From positions 838,795-902,794 of the forward strand of contig NZ_FWEX01000006.1 in NCBI RefSeq assembly GCF_900170025.1: 64,000 nt of DNA, given 5' to 3'. A program made the translations under genes and the position numbers. How positions within the stretch are numbered: the stretch's first letter is position 1; each line of letters opens with the position of its first letter. The notes under the pieces were generated by a model, which was not told the DNA's origin, ran no database searches, and saw nothing but the letters and a program-made list of their open reading frames with translations. This document shows positions 56,820-64,000 of this stretch, piece after piece. This DNA is from Nitrospira sp. ND1. Lineage in GTDB: Bacteria > Nitrospirota > Nitrospiria > Nitrospirales > Nitrospiraceae.

Positions 56820-57055
56820 GAAAGGAAGTAGAACACCAGGCTCAGCAGGATGCTGAACACGAGACTGGTCGCGATCGGGACATACAGACTGAATCGCTCT
56901 CGCGTGACCGAGAAGTCGCCCGGCAATTTACCGATCCACGCGAACGCAGAGCCAAGGCCTGGCCATTTTTCCGCCAGCGTGAGCAGCAGCCCGACGGCGA
57001 CCAACACCAGGCCCGCCACAATCAACGATCGACCGATACCAGTCCACGCTGCCAT
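56801..57055 (-). CDS. DUF2905 small membrane protein
   Basis: 84 residues with two helices, SLIVAGLVLVAVGLLLTLAE and PIATSLVFSILLSLVFYFLS, joined by LGKLPGD-like IGKLPGDFSVTRERFSLYVP, the diagnostic DUF2905 pattern. It sits between asd and the SpoIID-like gene. Function unknown. Confidence 0.9.
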   Translation of the reverse strand: MAAWTGIGRSLIVAGLVLVAVGLLLTLAEKWPGLGSAFAWIGKLPGDFSVTRERFSLYVPIATSLVFSILLSLVFYFLSWLFRR

Positions 57056-57058
57056 CGT

Positions 57059-58078
57059 TCATTGTATCAGACATTCGGCGATCTGCACGGCATTGAGGGC
57101 GGCGCCCTTCCGAAGGTTGTCGCTCACGACCCAGAGGTTCAACCCATTGGTGATCGACTCGTCCACACGAACCCGCCCGACATACACGTCGTCCTTACCG
57201 GACACGTCGAACGGCATCGGATACAGTTTCTTGACGGGATCGTCGTACACAATCACACCAGGCATCTCCGCCAGCGCAGCCCGCGCATCGTTCGCCTTCA
57301 ACGGACGTTCCAGCTCAACGTTGATCGCTTCGGAGTGACAGCGCAACACCGGCACCCGCACCGTAGTCGCCGTGACCCGCAACGACGGCATCTCCAGAAT
57401 CTTCCTGGTCTCTTGAACGATCTTGACCTCTTCCGAACAGTCACCGCCGTCACCGAATGAGCCGACCTGCGGCAAAAGGTTGAACGCGATCTGATAGGGA
57501 TAGACCTGCACCTTCACATCTTGGAAAGCCATCAAGGCCTTAGTCTGATCGACGAGTTCATCCATGGCCGCCGACCCGGTGCCCGATACCGACTGAAAGG
57601 TGGTCACCACCACCCGCTTGATGCCTGCAATATCGCGAAGCGGCTTCAGTGCCATGACCAAGGGGGTTGTGGTGCAGTTCGGAATGGCCACAATCCCGCG
57701 CTTCATCGAGCGCAACGCTGCCCCATTGACCTCCGGGACGACCAGCGGGACATCGGGATCCATCCGGAAAACCGCGCTGTCATCGATGACGACGACCCCG
57801 GCCGCGCCCAACCGCGCCCCGTAGTCCCGACTGATGGTATCGGTCGCGGACACGAACGCGATGTCGACTCCGGCAAAGGAAGAGGCCTCCGTCAGTTCCT
57901 CCACCTTATACTCCTTGCCCTGGCACGACAACACGTCGCCGGCCGACCGCTTGGAGGAGAACAGGCGCAACGTCTCGATCGGAAAGTTGCGTTCTTCCAG
58001 AATCTCTAGACTTTCTTTTCCCACGGCCCCGGTCGCACCGAGAATCGCCACCGTATAAGCCTGTTTCTTCTTCAACAT
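57059..58078 (-). CDS. asd: Aspartate-semialdehyde dehydrogenase
   Basis: 339 residues. The NADP-binding motif VAILGATGAVGKESLEIL is at the N terminus. Catalytic Cys135 lies in IPNCTTTPL, followed by the substrate region VSGTGSAAMDELVDQT. It makes aspartate semialdehyde for lysine, threonine and methionine. It lies 10 bases after the NHL-repeat gene and 3 bases before DUF2905, in the leu-containing minus-strand transcript. Confidence 0.97.
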   Translation of the reverse strand: MLKKKQAYTVAILGATGAVGKESLEILEERNFPIETLRLFSSKRSAGDVLSCQGKEYKVEELTEASSFAGVDIAFVSATDTISRDYGARLGAAGVVVIDDSAVFRMDPDVPLVVPEVNGAALRSMKRGIVAIPNCTTTPLVMALKPLRDIAGIKRVVVTTFQSVSGTGSAAMDELVDQTKALMAFQDVKVQVYPYQIAFNLLPQVGSFGDGGDCSEEVKIVQETRKILEMPSLRVTATTVRVPVLRCHSEAINVELERPLKANDARAALAEMPGVIVYDDPVKKLYPMPFDVSGKDDVYVGRVRVDESITNGLNLWVVSDNLRKGAALNAVQIAECLIQ

Positions 58079-58088
58079 GATGCTGTCC

Positions 58089-59303
58089 TTACGCAGTCGC
58101 GGTCAGAACCCTGATGCGGTGATTGAATGTATCCGCAACATAGACGGTCCCGGACGCGTCCACCGCTACACCGAATGGATAACTGAGACTTCCTGCCAAG
58201 GCATCGCCGCCATCGCCGCCGAACTGCGCGACACCGGTACCGGACAAGCGAGAGATCGTCTTGCTACGCCCGTTCCACACCCGAATCAAGTGACTGTCTG
58301 AATCCGTCATATACACGTTTCCATCAGAACCGACGGCAATCCCAGCAGGCCTGGAGAGGCTCGGCGAACTGGGCTCAGCCGGTCCCTGGTATCGATAGGT
58401 CCCGCCGTCTCCCGCTACCGTCGCAATCTGCCCCGTCGCCGGATCGACAGATCGTATCCGGCTGTTAAACGTATCAGCCACATAGACGACGCCGTCTCCG
58501 CCTAACGCCACGCCGCTGGGTCCGGCCAGACTCGCTTGAACGGCCGAAACCTGGTCTCCGCTATAGGCCGCCGTTCCATCTCCGGCCACCGTGGTGATGA
58601 CCCCGGTCGCCAGGTCGACCCGACGCACACGGTTATTGCTTTGATCCGCGATGTACAACGCCTCGTCGCTGACCGCCAACCCGGTCGGTTCATTGATCGC
58701 GGCCGACACCGCCGGTCCATCATCGCCGGAATACCGCGCCTGACCTGTGCCGGCCACGTTGGTGATGATCCCGGTCGCCGCATCGACCTTTCTCACCCGG
58801 TGGTTCATTGTGTCGGCGATGTAGAGGTTGCCTGCGCGATCGACGGCTACTGCGCTGGGGAAATTGAGTCGCGCTCGCCTGGCAGGGCCGCCGTCGCCTG
58901 AATCGTGCTCGACCGTCAAACGCCCTCCGGTCACATACCGAACGGTGCCACTCAGATCGGTCACCTGCGTGTAGGCCTTGGTACTATCACCGGAATGGTC
59001 GGCAAAGGGATCCTCGTCTTCCTCAGCCTGCGCCGCCACAGGCGGTTCAGGCACTGCCGGTCCGGTCGCTCCTGACGGACAAACTCCGGCCACGGTCGTA
59101 ATGATGCCTGTGACCCGATCAACTCGACGCACAACATGGTTTTCGGAATCGGCAATATAGAGGTTACCCTCCCGATCAACGCACAAGCCTTTCGGCTCGT
59201 TGAGTGAGGCGGCACCCGCAGGCCCACCGTCACCGGCGTACCCCGGCTCGCCGTTGCCTGCCAGAGTCTCAATGATTCCGGATTGTGTCGTGCGTGTCGT
59301 CAT
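58089..59303 (-). CDS. NHL-repeat beta-propeller protein
   Basis: 404 residues with six or so NHL-type repeats; the clearest are DREGNLYIADSENHVVRRVD, DRAGNLYIADTMNHRVRKVD, SDEALYIADQSNNRVRRVDL, GDGVVYVADTFNSRIRSVDP and ASGTVYVADTFNHRIRVLTA. An acidic insert (about 90-130, QAEEDEDPFADHSGD) separates the first repeat from the rest. No signal peptide is visible, so the propeller seems cytoplasmic. It is sandwiched between leuB (3 bases) and asd (10 bases), which is odd. Function unknown; NHL propellers bind proteins, RNA or ligands. Confidence 0.85.
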   Translation of the reverse strand: MTTRTTQSGIIETLAGNGEPGYAGDGGPAGAASLNEPKGLCVDREGNLYIADSENHVVRRVDRVTGIITTVAGVCPSGATGPAVPEPPVAAQAEEDEDPFADHSGDSTKAYTQVTDLSGTVRYVTGGRLTVEHDSGDGGPARRARLNFPSAVAVDRAGNLYIADTMNHRVRKVDAATGIITNVAGTGQARYSGDDGPAVSAAINEPTGLAVSDEALYIADQSNNRVRRVDLATGVITTVAGDGTAAYSGDQVSAVQASLAGPSGVALGGDGVVYVADTFNSRIRSVDPATGQIATVAGDGGTYRYQGPAEPSSPSLSRPAGIAVGSDGNVYMTDSDSHLIRVWNGRSKTISRLSGTGVAQFGGDGGDALAGSLSYPFGVAVDASGTVYVADTFNHRIRVLTATA

Positions 59304-59306
59304 AAC

Positions 59307-60383
59307 TTACGAGGGAAGGTTGCGCACAATCGCATCACCCATCTCAACGGTGCCGACCAGCTGCATGCCTTCGGCATGAATATCCTTGGTGCGGAACCCG
59401 AGTTCCAGCGTCTTGACGATGGCCTGCTCGATCGCCGCTGCTTCCTTGTCGAGCTGAAACGCATAGGACAACATCATTGCGGCAGAAGCGATCGTTGCAA
59501 TCGGATTGGCGATGTTTTTGCCGGCAATATCAGGCGCACTGCCATGGATCGGCTCGAACAACCCCACCTTGGCGCCGACACTGGCGGACGGCAACATGCC
59601 GATCGACCCGGTGAGCATCGCGGCTTCGTCGCTGAGAATATCCCCGAAGATGTTGTTGCACAGCAACACATCGAACTGCCGCGGATTACGCACCAGCTGC
59701 ATCGCGCAATTGTCGACATAGATGTGACTCAAGGCCACGTCGGGATACCCTTTGTGAACGTCCGTGACCACCCGCCGCCACAACTCCGAGGACTCCAGCA
59801 CATTGGCCTTATCCACCGAGGTGACCTTTTTACGGCGCTTGCGAGCCGCGTCGAACGCCACCACGGCAATGCGACGGATTTCCTCGGTCGTGTAGACCTC
59901 CGTATTGAAGCCACGCTCTCCGCCGCCCGGCAGCTTTTCAATCCCCTTCGGCTTGCCGAAATAAATCCCCCCGGTCAGCTCCCGGATCACGAGCATATCG
60001 ATGCCCTCAATCACGTCACGCCGTAACGTGGAGGCGTCGGCAAGCATGGGATAGAGCTTGGCCGGTCGGAGGTTGGCATAGAGTCCGAGTTGCTCCCGCA
60101 GCCCCAGCAAGGCCCGCTCAGGACGAAGGCTATATTCCAGACCTTCCCATTTTGGCCCGCCGACGGCGCCGAGCAACACGGCATCGCTGTGCTTTGCGAT
60201 GGCGAGCGTCTCAGCCGGAAGCGGCACGCCGACTTTATCGATCGCATGGCCGCCGACATCGCCGGATATAAATTCAAACGTATGCCCGTAGCGTTCCGCA
60301 ACGACCTTCAACACCTTGACCGCTTCCGGAACAATTTCACGGCCGACTCCATCTCCGGCCAGGACTGCGATTTTCGCGTTCAC
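59307..60383 (-). CDS. leuB: 3-isopropylmalate dehydrogenase
   Basis: 358 residues. Family motifs are [62 protein letters not shown], and [12 protein letters not shown] with the catalytic Lys. The later [20 protein letters not shown] is the NAD-binding signature. GTG start preceded by GGAGATCTGCAC. It oxidises 3-isopropylmalate in leucine synthesis. The leuCD genes are not in the window. Confidence 0.97.
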   Translation of the reverse strand: MNAKIAVLAGDGVGREIVPEAVKVLKVVAERYGHTFEFISGDVGGHAIDKVGVPLPAETLAIAKHSDAVLLGAVGGPKWEGLEYSLRPERALLGLREQLGLYANLRPAKLYPMLADASTLRRDVIEGIDMLVIRELTGGIYFGKPKGIEKLPGGGERGFNTEVYTTEEIRRIAVVAFDAARKRRKKVTSVDKANVLESSELWRRVVTDVHKGYPDVALSHIYVDNCAMQLVRNPRQFDVLLCNNIFGDILSDEAAMLTGSIGMLPSASVGAKVGLFEPIHGSAPDIAGKNIANPIATIASAAMMLSYAFQLDKEAAAIEQAIVKTLELGFRTKDIHAEGMQLVGTVEMGDAIVRNLPS

Positions 60384-60401
60384 GTGCAGATCTCCTCTCG
60401 A

Positions 60402-60764
60402 CTATCCACCAACGGCCTCATCCTCCGCGGTCCAGGCTGGATCGACCAGGCAGAGAAACTCAATCGGGGCTGTTCCATTGTTCACTAACGATTGCTTGGC
60501 CCCCGGGGGCACGTAGATCACGGAGCCCGCCTCAACCGCAACCGATTCGTCCTCCACCTTCATCACCCCCCGGCCGGCAATGAAGTAATACACTTCGGAA
60601 GATTTTAAGCGATGCCAGAGGCTCTGCTGACCCGGGGCGAGCAGTCCGTGCGCCAGGCTATATCCGAGCGCGAGCGATGCCTTTGCCGGGTGCAGCAATT
60701 CCCGCAGCCTGGTGTGATCGCCCGCCAAGAATTCCGGGCATCGTTGAAGATGCGTGTTTAGCAT
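60402..60764 (-). CDS. Small cupin protein
   Basis: 120 residues with a single cupin barrel: SLWHRLKSSEVYYFIAGRGV supplies the first metal motif (H...E), and VIYVPPGAKQSLVNNGTAPI the second. ATG 60764 begins MLNTHLQRCPEFL; the longer frame upstream is not needed by the fold. It lies between leuA and leuB in the same direction. Metal and substrate are unknown; mannose-6-phosphate-isomerase-like or dioxygenase-like roles are both possible. Confidence 0.82.
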   Translation of the reverse strand: MLNTHLQRCPEFLAGDHTRLRELLHPAKASLALGYSLAHGLLAPGQQSLWHRLKSSEVYYFIAGRGVMKVEDESVAVEAGSVIYVPPGAKQSLVNNGTAPIEFLCLVDPAWTAEDEAVGG

Positions 60765-60866
60765 CGTGCACCGAGATCCATAGTAGGAATGACAGACGAT
60801 GTCGCTCCGTCCAGTCCGATACGAACGCATCGGCCCGGACGGAGGAATCTACCCTGCAGGTTGGGC

Positions 60867-62414
60867 TCAAATCAAGCTGACCTTCTGAATCCCTTCAGCC
60901 TGTTTCGCAGCAAAATAGGCCAATTTATTGAGCGCATTCAGATAGGCCCGCGCAGCCGCCGTAATGATATCGGTATCGGCGCCATGGCCGGAGACCGTTC
61001 GACCGTCCTCTTCGACCCGCACCGACACCTCCCCTTGCGCATCCGTCCCGCCGGTAATGGCATTGACCCCGAACATCAGTAACTTGCTCTTCGTCTGGGT
61101 CATCGCGGCGATCGTCCGGTAGACCGCATCCACCGGGCCGTCGCCGGTTCCGCTGTGAGAGACCAGTTTCCCATCGATTTCCAATTCCACAGTCGCCGTA
61201 GGAGTCTTATTGGTTCCACTTTCGACTTGAAACGATTTCAATACCACCCGTTCCGACATTTTCGCGACTTCTTCGGACACAATGACTTCGAGATCTTCCT
61301 CATAAATCTCTTTCTTTTGATCGGCCAGCCGCTTGAATCGTTCAAACGCGTGGTTGACCTCTTCTTCCGTCAACTTATAGCCCAAATCCTCGAGCCGCTG
61401 ACGAAACGCATGGCGCCCGGACAACTTGCCCATCACCAGCTTGACCTGCTCAAGACCGACAGATTCAGGCCGCATGATCTCGTAGGTCGTCTTATCTTTC
61501 AGCAACCCATCCTGGTGAATCCCCGACGTGTGGGCGAAGGCATTGGCACCGACAATGGCCTTGTTCGGTTGGATAACCATACCGGTAATCTTGCTCACCA
61601 GGCGGCTGGTTTTGGAAATCTCCTCCGCCACGACCTTGGTGTCAGCCCCGTACCAGTCTCTACGCGTCCGGAGACCCATCACAATCTCCTCCAGCGAGGT
61701 GTTGCCGGCCCGCTCGCCAATGCCGTTGATCGTGCACTCGACCTGCCCGGCCCCTGCCACCACCGCCGCCAAGCTGTTAGCGACGGCCAGCCCCAAATCG
61801 TTGTGGCAATGGACGGAGATGACGGCTTGCCCGCTATTCGGAACACTGTCTTTGATCCGCTTGATCAGGCCGCCGAACTCTTGAGGCACGGCATACCCCA
61901 CCGTGTCGGGAATATTGATCGTTCCCGCCCCGGCCGCAATGACCGCCTCGATCACTTCGCACAGATACGCCGGATCGGACCGGCTCGCGTCCATCGGTGA
62001 AAATTCGACGTCATCCACATAGGTGCGAGCCAACTGCACCATCTCCACCGCGCGCTTCTTCGCTTCCTCGCGGGTCATCCGGAACTGGTGCTTGAGGTGG
62101 ATGTCCGACGTCGAGAGAAACGTATGGATCCGCACACGGGGCGCGCCCTTCAACGCTTCCGATGCCTTCGTGATGTCTTCCGGCCTGGCCCGCGCCAGGC
62201 TGCACACCACTGGGCCTTCAACCTCCAAGGCGATCCGACGAACCGCTTCGAAATCTCCCGGCGAACTATAGGCGAAACCGGCTTCGATGATATCCACGCC
62301 GAGGCGCGCCAGCTGCTTGGCGATCATAAGTTTCTCTTCGACGTTCATGCTCGCCCCCGGTGACTGCTCACCGTCCCGCAACGTCGTATCGAATATTCTG
62401 ATCATCCTGGTCAT
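60867..62414 (-). CDS. leuA: 2-isopropylmalate synthase
   Basis: 515 residues. The N-terminal catalytic barrel has FDTTLRDGEQSPGASMNVEE and the metal motif HCHNDLGLAVANSLAAV. The C-terminal LeuA allosteric domain (about 390-500, ATVELEIDGKLVSHSGTGDG) is present, so feedback inhibition by leucine is expected. GGAGG before the ATG. A leucine T-box precedes it, so both enzyme and transcription are leucine-controlled. Confidence 0.97.
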   Translation of the reverse strand: MTRMIRIFDTTLRDGEQSPGASMNVEEKLMIAKQLARLGVDIIEAGFAYSSPGDFEAVRRIALEVEGPVVCSLARARPEDITKASEALKGAPRVRIHTFLSTSDIHLKHQFRMTREEAKKRAVEMVQLARTYVDDVEFSPMDASRSDPAYLCEVIEAVIAAGAGTINIPDTVGYAVPQEFGGLIKRIKDSVPNSGQAVISVHCHNDLGLAVANSLAAVVAGAGQVECTINGIGERAGNTSLEEIVMGLRTRRDWYGADTKVVAEEISKTSRLVSKITGMVIQPNKAIVGANAFAHTSGIHQDGLLKDKTTYEIMRPESVGLEQVKLVMGKLSGRHAFRQRLEDLGYKLTEEEVNHAFERFKRLADQKKEIYEEDLEVIVSEEVAKMSERVVLKSFQVESGTNKTPTATVELEIDGKLVSHSGTGDGPVDAVYRTIAAMTQTKSKLLMFGVNAITGGTDAQGEVSVRVEEDGRTVSGHGADTDIITAAARAYLNALNKLAYFAAKQAEGIQKVSLI

Positions 62415-62483
62415 GGCTTACCCTCCTCCTGTCCCGCAGCTTGCTCAAACGGATCTTCCAACGCGGCCGCAGGCGAGAAAACA

Positions 62484-62562
62484 CCGGAGGCGTACCCTCT
62501 GGGGTACGTTGAGGATGTTTTCGAGCCGAGAACAAAATTGGAAGGCCGTTTCAGCATGCTGC
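62484..62562 (+). repeat. Dispersed repeat, copy C
   Basis: GGCGTACCCTCTGGGGTACG, TTGAGGATGTTTTCGAGCCG, AGAACAAAA and TTTCAGCATGCTGC correspond block by block to copy A in the thiC-thi4 gap. It lies between the T-box terminator and leuA, so the leuA transcript carries the repeat in antisense orientation in its 5' region. Confidence 0.8.
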
Positions 62563-62566
62563 CAAT

Positions 62567-62601
62567 AAAAAAAGCCTCCGCCCCGGGACAGGGACGAAGG
62601 C
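62567..62601 (-). terminator. T-box intrinsic terminator
   Basis: On the minus strand GCCTTCGTCCC and GGGGCGGAGGC pair with two G-T pairs around a six-base loop and are followed by seven T. It is the expression platform of the leucine T-box and overlaps the antiterminator alternative. Confidence 0.9.
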
Positions 62602-62825
62602 CTTGCGAGCTTCGTGGTACCACCCTGATTCAGCGAGGGATGAAGTATGTCCTTCATCCGAACGCCCTTCATTCAATCCGTGACGCGGATCATTCGGAAC
62701 CCATTACAACCCCGGGGGGCTTCACAAGTCCAGCTCAGAGGCGAGTTCGGCAGATCACCGGCTGGTTCGCACCATCCACCAGCTCTCTCAGTTCGGTCAG
62801 CGCTGCCTACTACTCCTCGTCGTCG
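62567..62825 (-). ncRNA. Leucine-type T-box leader
   Basis: The minus strand carries the T-box landmarks in order. Near the 5' end of Stem I come GAGAGAGCTGGTGGATGGTG and CGAACCAGC. The specifier region CCGAACTCGCCTCTGAG then offers CTC, a leucine codon, at the expected place after GAA. The universally conserved AGGGTGGTACCACG (62613-62626) is the antiterminator bulge that pairs with uncharged tRNA, and a terminator follows. It starts just after the pssA stop and regulates leuA by tRNA(Leu) charging. Confidence 0.93.
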
Positions 62826-62831
62826 CTGTTG

Positions 62832-63632
62832 TTACTCTCTCGAATCGAGTACCGGCGTGTCCGTTTTCGCCACCGGCTTCCCTGCACTCTTGCTCACCAT
62901 CGTCCACAGACGCGCCAATGGACCCGACACGGCGTACCCGGTAAACGTCACGAACAACATCGCCTGCGGCCAGGCGACAATCAGCATCAGCGCAAGAATC
63001 CCCCACACCAGATAGGTGAAATGATCCCCACGCCGGAACTTCATGTCCTTGAAGCTGCGATACTTGATCGTGCTGACCATCAAGAACGCCAGCGCGAACG
63101 TGATCACGAGGATCAACAGCGGCTTCACTTCCGAGCCCATCTGGGTGATGTGCAGATCGAAGATCACCAACGACGCAATGACACCGGCTGCGGCAGGAAT
63201 AGCCAAGCCCGTGAAGTATTTGCTGTCGGAGGTGCTCACCGTCGCATTGAACCGGGCCAGGCGAACCGCCCCCATGGCCACATAGGCAAACATCACTGCG
63301 ACCCCGAACATGCCCTGGCCGCTCAGCGCATAGGAATAAATCAGCACGCCAGGTGCGACCCCGAACGACACCACGTCGGAAAGAGAATCATACTCGATGC
63401 CGAACTGGCCGGTACTGTTCGTCAGTCGGGCCAACTTCCCGTCCAACATGTCGAAAATCATGCCGACCAGAATGGCGATGGCTGCCACCAGATGCTGCCC
63501 GTTAAACACCGACAGGATCGCGAACACGCCGCAGAACAGATTTCCCGTCGTGCAGAGGTTCGGGATCAGATACATGGCCTGTCGCTTTCGATTGCCCTTC
63601 GCAAACGGAGCTCGCATGGCCGGTGATTTCAT
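62832..63632 (-). CDS. pssA: CDP-diacylglycerol-serine O-phosphatidyltransferase
   Basis: 266 residues with about eight membrane helices. The CDP-alcohol phosphatidyltransferase motif is DMLDGKLARLTNSTGQFGIE then YDSLSDVVSFGVAPG, that is DG-x2-AR-x8-G-x3-D-x3-D. The start overlaps the psd stop by four bases. It makes phosphatidylserine, the substrate of the Psd encoded just upstream. The leuA T-box begins a few bases after its stop. Confidence 0.96.
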   Translation of the reverse strand: MKSPAMRAPFAKGNRKRQAMYLIPNLCTTGNLFCGVFAILSVFNGQHLVAAIAILVGMIFDMLDGKLARLTNSTGQFGIEYDSLSDVVSFGVAPGVLIYSYALSGQGMFGVAVMFAYVAMGAVRLARFNATVSTSDSKYFTGLAIPAAAGVIASLVIFDLHITQMGSEVKPLLILVITFALAFLMVSTIKYRSFKDMKFRRGDHFTYLVWGILALMLIVAWPQAMLFVTFTGYAVSGPLARLWTMVSKSAGKPVAKTDTPVLDSRE

Positions 63633-64000
63633 CGGAGTTCCCCCACGATGGTTTCGCCCCCTTTGACGCGGTCACCCAAGGAGACACAAATCTTCGAGCC
63701 GAGCGGAAGGAAGGTATCCATCCGCGACCCAAACCGTATCAGCCCAAACCGCTCTCCCCGCTCCACACGATCACCCTGCCCGACCCAGCACACGATCCGC
63801 CGGGCAATCAGCCCGGCAACCTGCACACATAGCACTTTCGCCCCTGACTCCGTCTTCAGCATCACGGCGTTCTGTTCGTTTCTGAGCGTCGCCTCCGGCT
63901 TGCTCGCCACGAGAAACTGGCCGGGCTGGTAACTCACACCCTCCACCGTCCCAGCGCAGGGCATCCGGTTCACATGCACATCGAAGACGTTCAAGAACAC
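63629..64000 (-). CDS. psd: Phosphatidylserine decarboxylase, C-terminal part (cut by window end)
   Basis: The last 123 residues of a protein whose start lies beyond the right edge; the GTG at 64000 is not a true start. FLNVFDVHVNRMPCAGTVEG is the family core and RFGSRMD carries the Gly-Ser self-cleavage site that generates the pyruvoyl group. The short form, ending soon after (GETIVGEL), is the compact bacterial/archaeal type. It converts phosphatidylserine to phosphatidylethanolamine. Confidence 0.93.
   Translation of the reverse strand: MFLNVFDVHVNRMPCAGTVEGVSYQPGQFLVASKPEATLRNEQNAVMLKTESGAKVLCVQVAGLIARRIVCWVGQGDRVERGERFGLIRFGSRMDTFLPLGSKICVSLGDRVKGGETIVGELR

Overview
The window reads as a free-living, GC-rich (about 60%), Gram-negative-type chromosome. 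It has outer-membrane machinery (ExbB/ExbD/TonB, a porin, lipoproteins), a sulfide-type Thi4 next to thiC, a transcriptional leucine T-box, and a dispersed intergenic repeat that I associate with Nitrospira. My best guess is a Nitrospira (Nitrospirota) chromosome. That assignment rests on overall impression, not on a search. There are no rRNA or CRISPR loci, no insertion sequences, and no tRNA that I could recognise.

Layout. 1-3.5 kb: a small ABM-like protein, a GNAT acetyltransferase, and on the minus strand a 750-aa metzincin-like protein with a 99-aa partner. 4.1-9.3 kb (+): a TPP riboswitch with terminator, thiC, thi4, a TPR protein, a degenerate receiver and a YgfZ-family protein. 9.4-13.5 kb: small genes, including a duplicated cassette (a small protein plus a stand-alone LuxR-type HTH). 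Each copy sits behind a very similar sigma-54-like promoter. 13.9-19.3 kb (-): a seven-domain hybrid histidine kinase and an NtrC-type sigma-54 activator. 19.6-27.8 kb: accessory metabolism and regulation (DUF5672-like protein, Gfo/Idh/MocA oxidoreductase, EamA transporter, O-methyltransferase, M32 carboxypeptidase, NarL-type regulator, SocA-like protein).

27.9-42.1 kb is an iron and redox region. It holds fur, an Fe(III) ABC importer (fbpABC) run together with exbB-exbD-tonB, and then divergent units around a good Fur-box candidate: apbE and a lipoprotein to the left; a Com-like zinc-ribbon peptide, a porin, a lipoprotein, an FMN-binding protein with a flavinylation motif and a four-helix membrane protein to the right. 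An HD-GYP protein, an AraC regulator and two tandem bacterioferritins with complementary active-site losses follow.

42.4-64 kb is housekeeping, almost all on the minus strand: topA, dprA, rng, the elongasome operon mreB-mreC-mreD-mrdA-rodA, an RDD protein, a SurA-like chaperone (+), then psd-pssA, a leucine T-box, leuA, cupin, leuB, an NHL-repeat protein, asd, DUF2905, spoIID-like and queA.

Three themes stand out. (1) The twin LuxR-solo cassettes with matched -24/-12 elements lie beside a sigma-54 activator. (2) A Fur-controlled locus links the FMN transferase ApbE to its likely exported substrate and a porin. (3) A modular intergenic repeat abuts genes and supplies stop codons to at least two of them.
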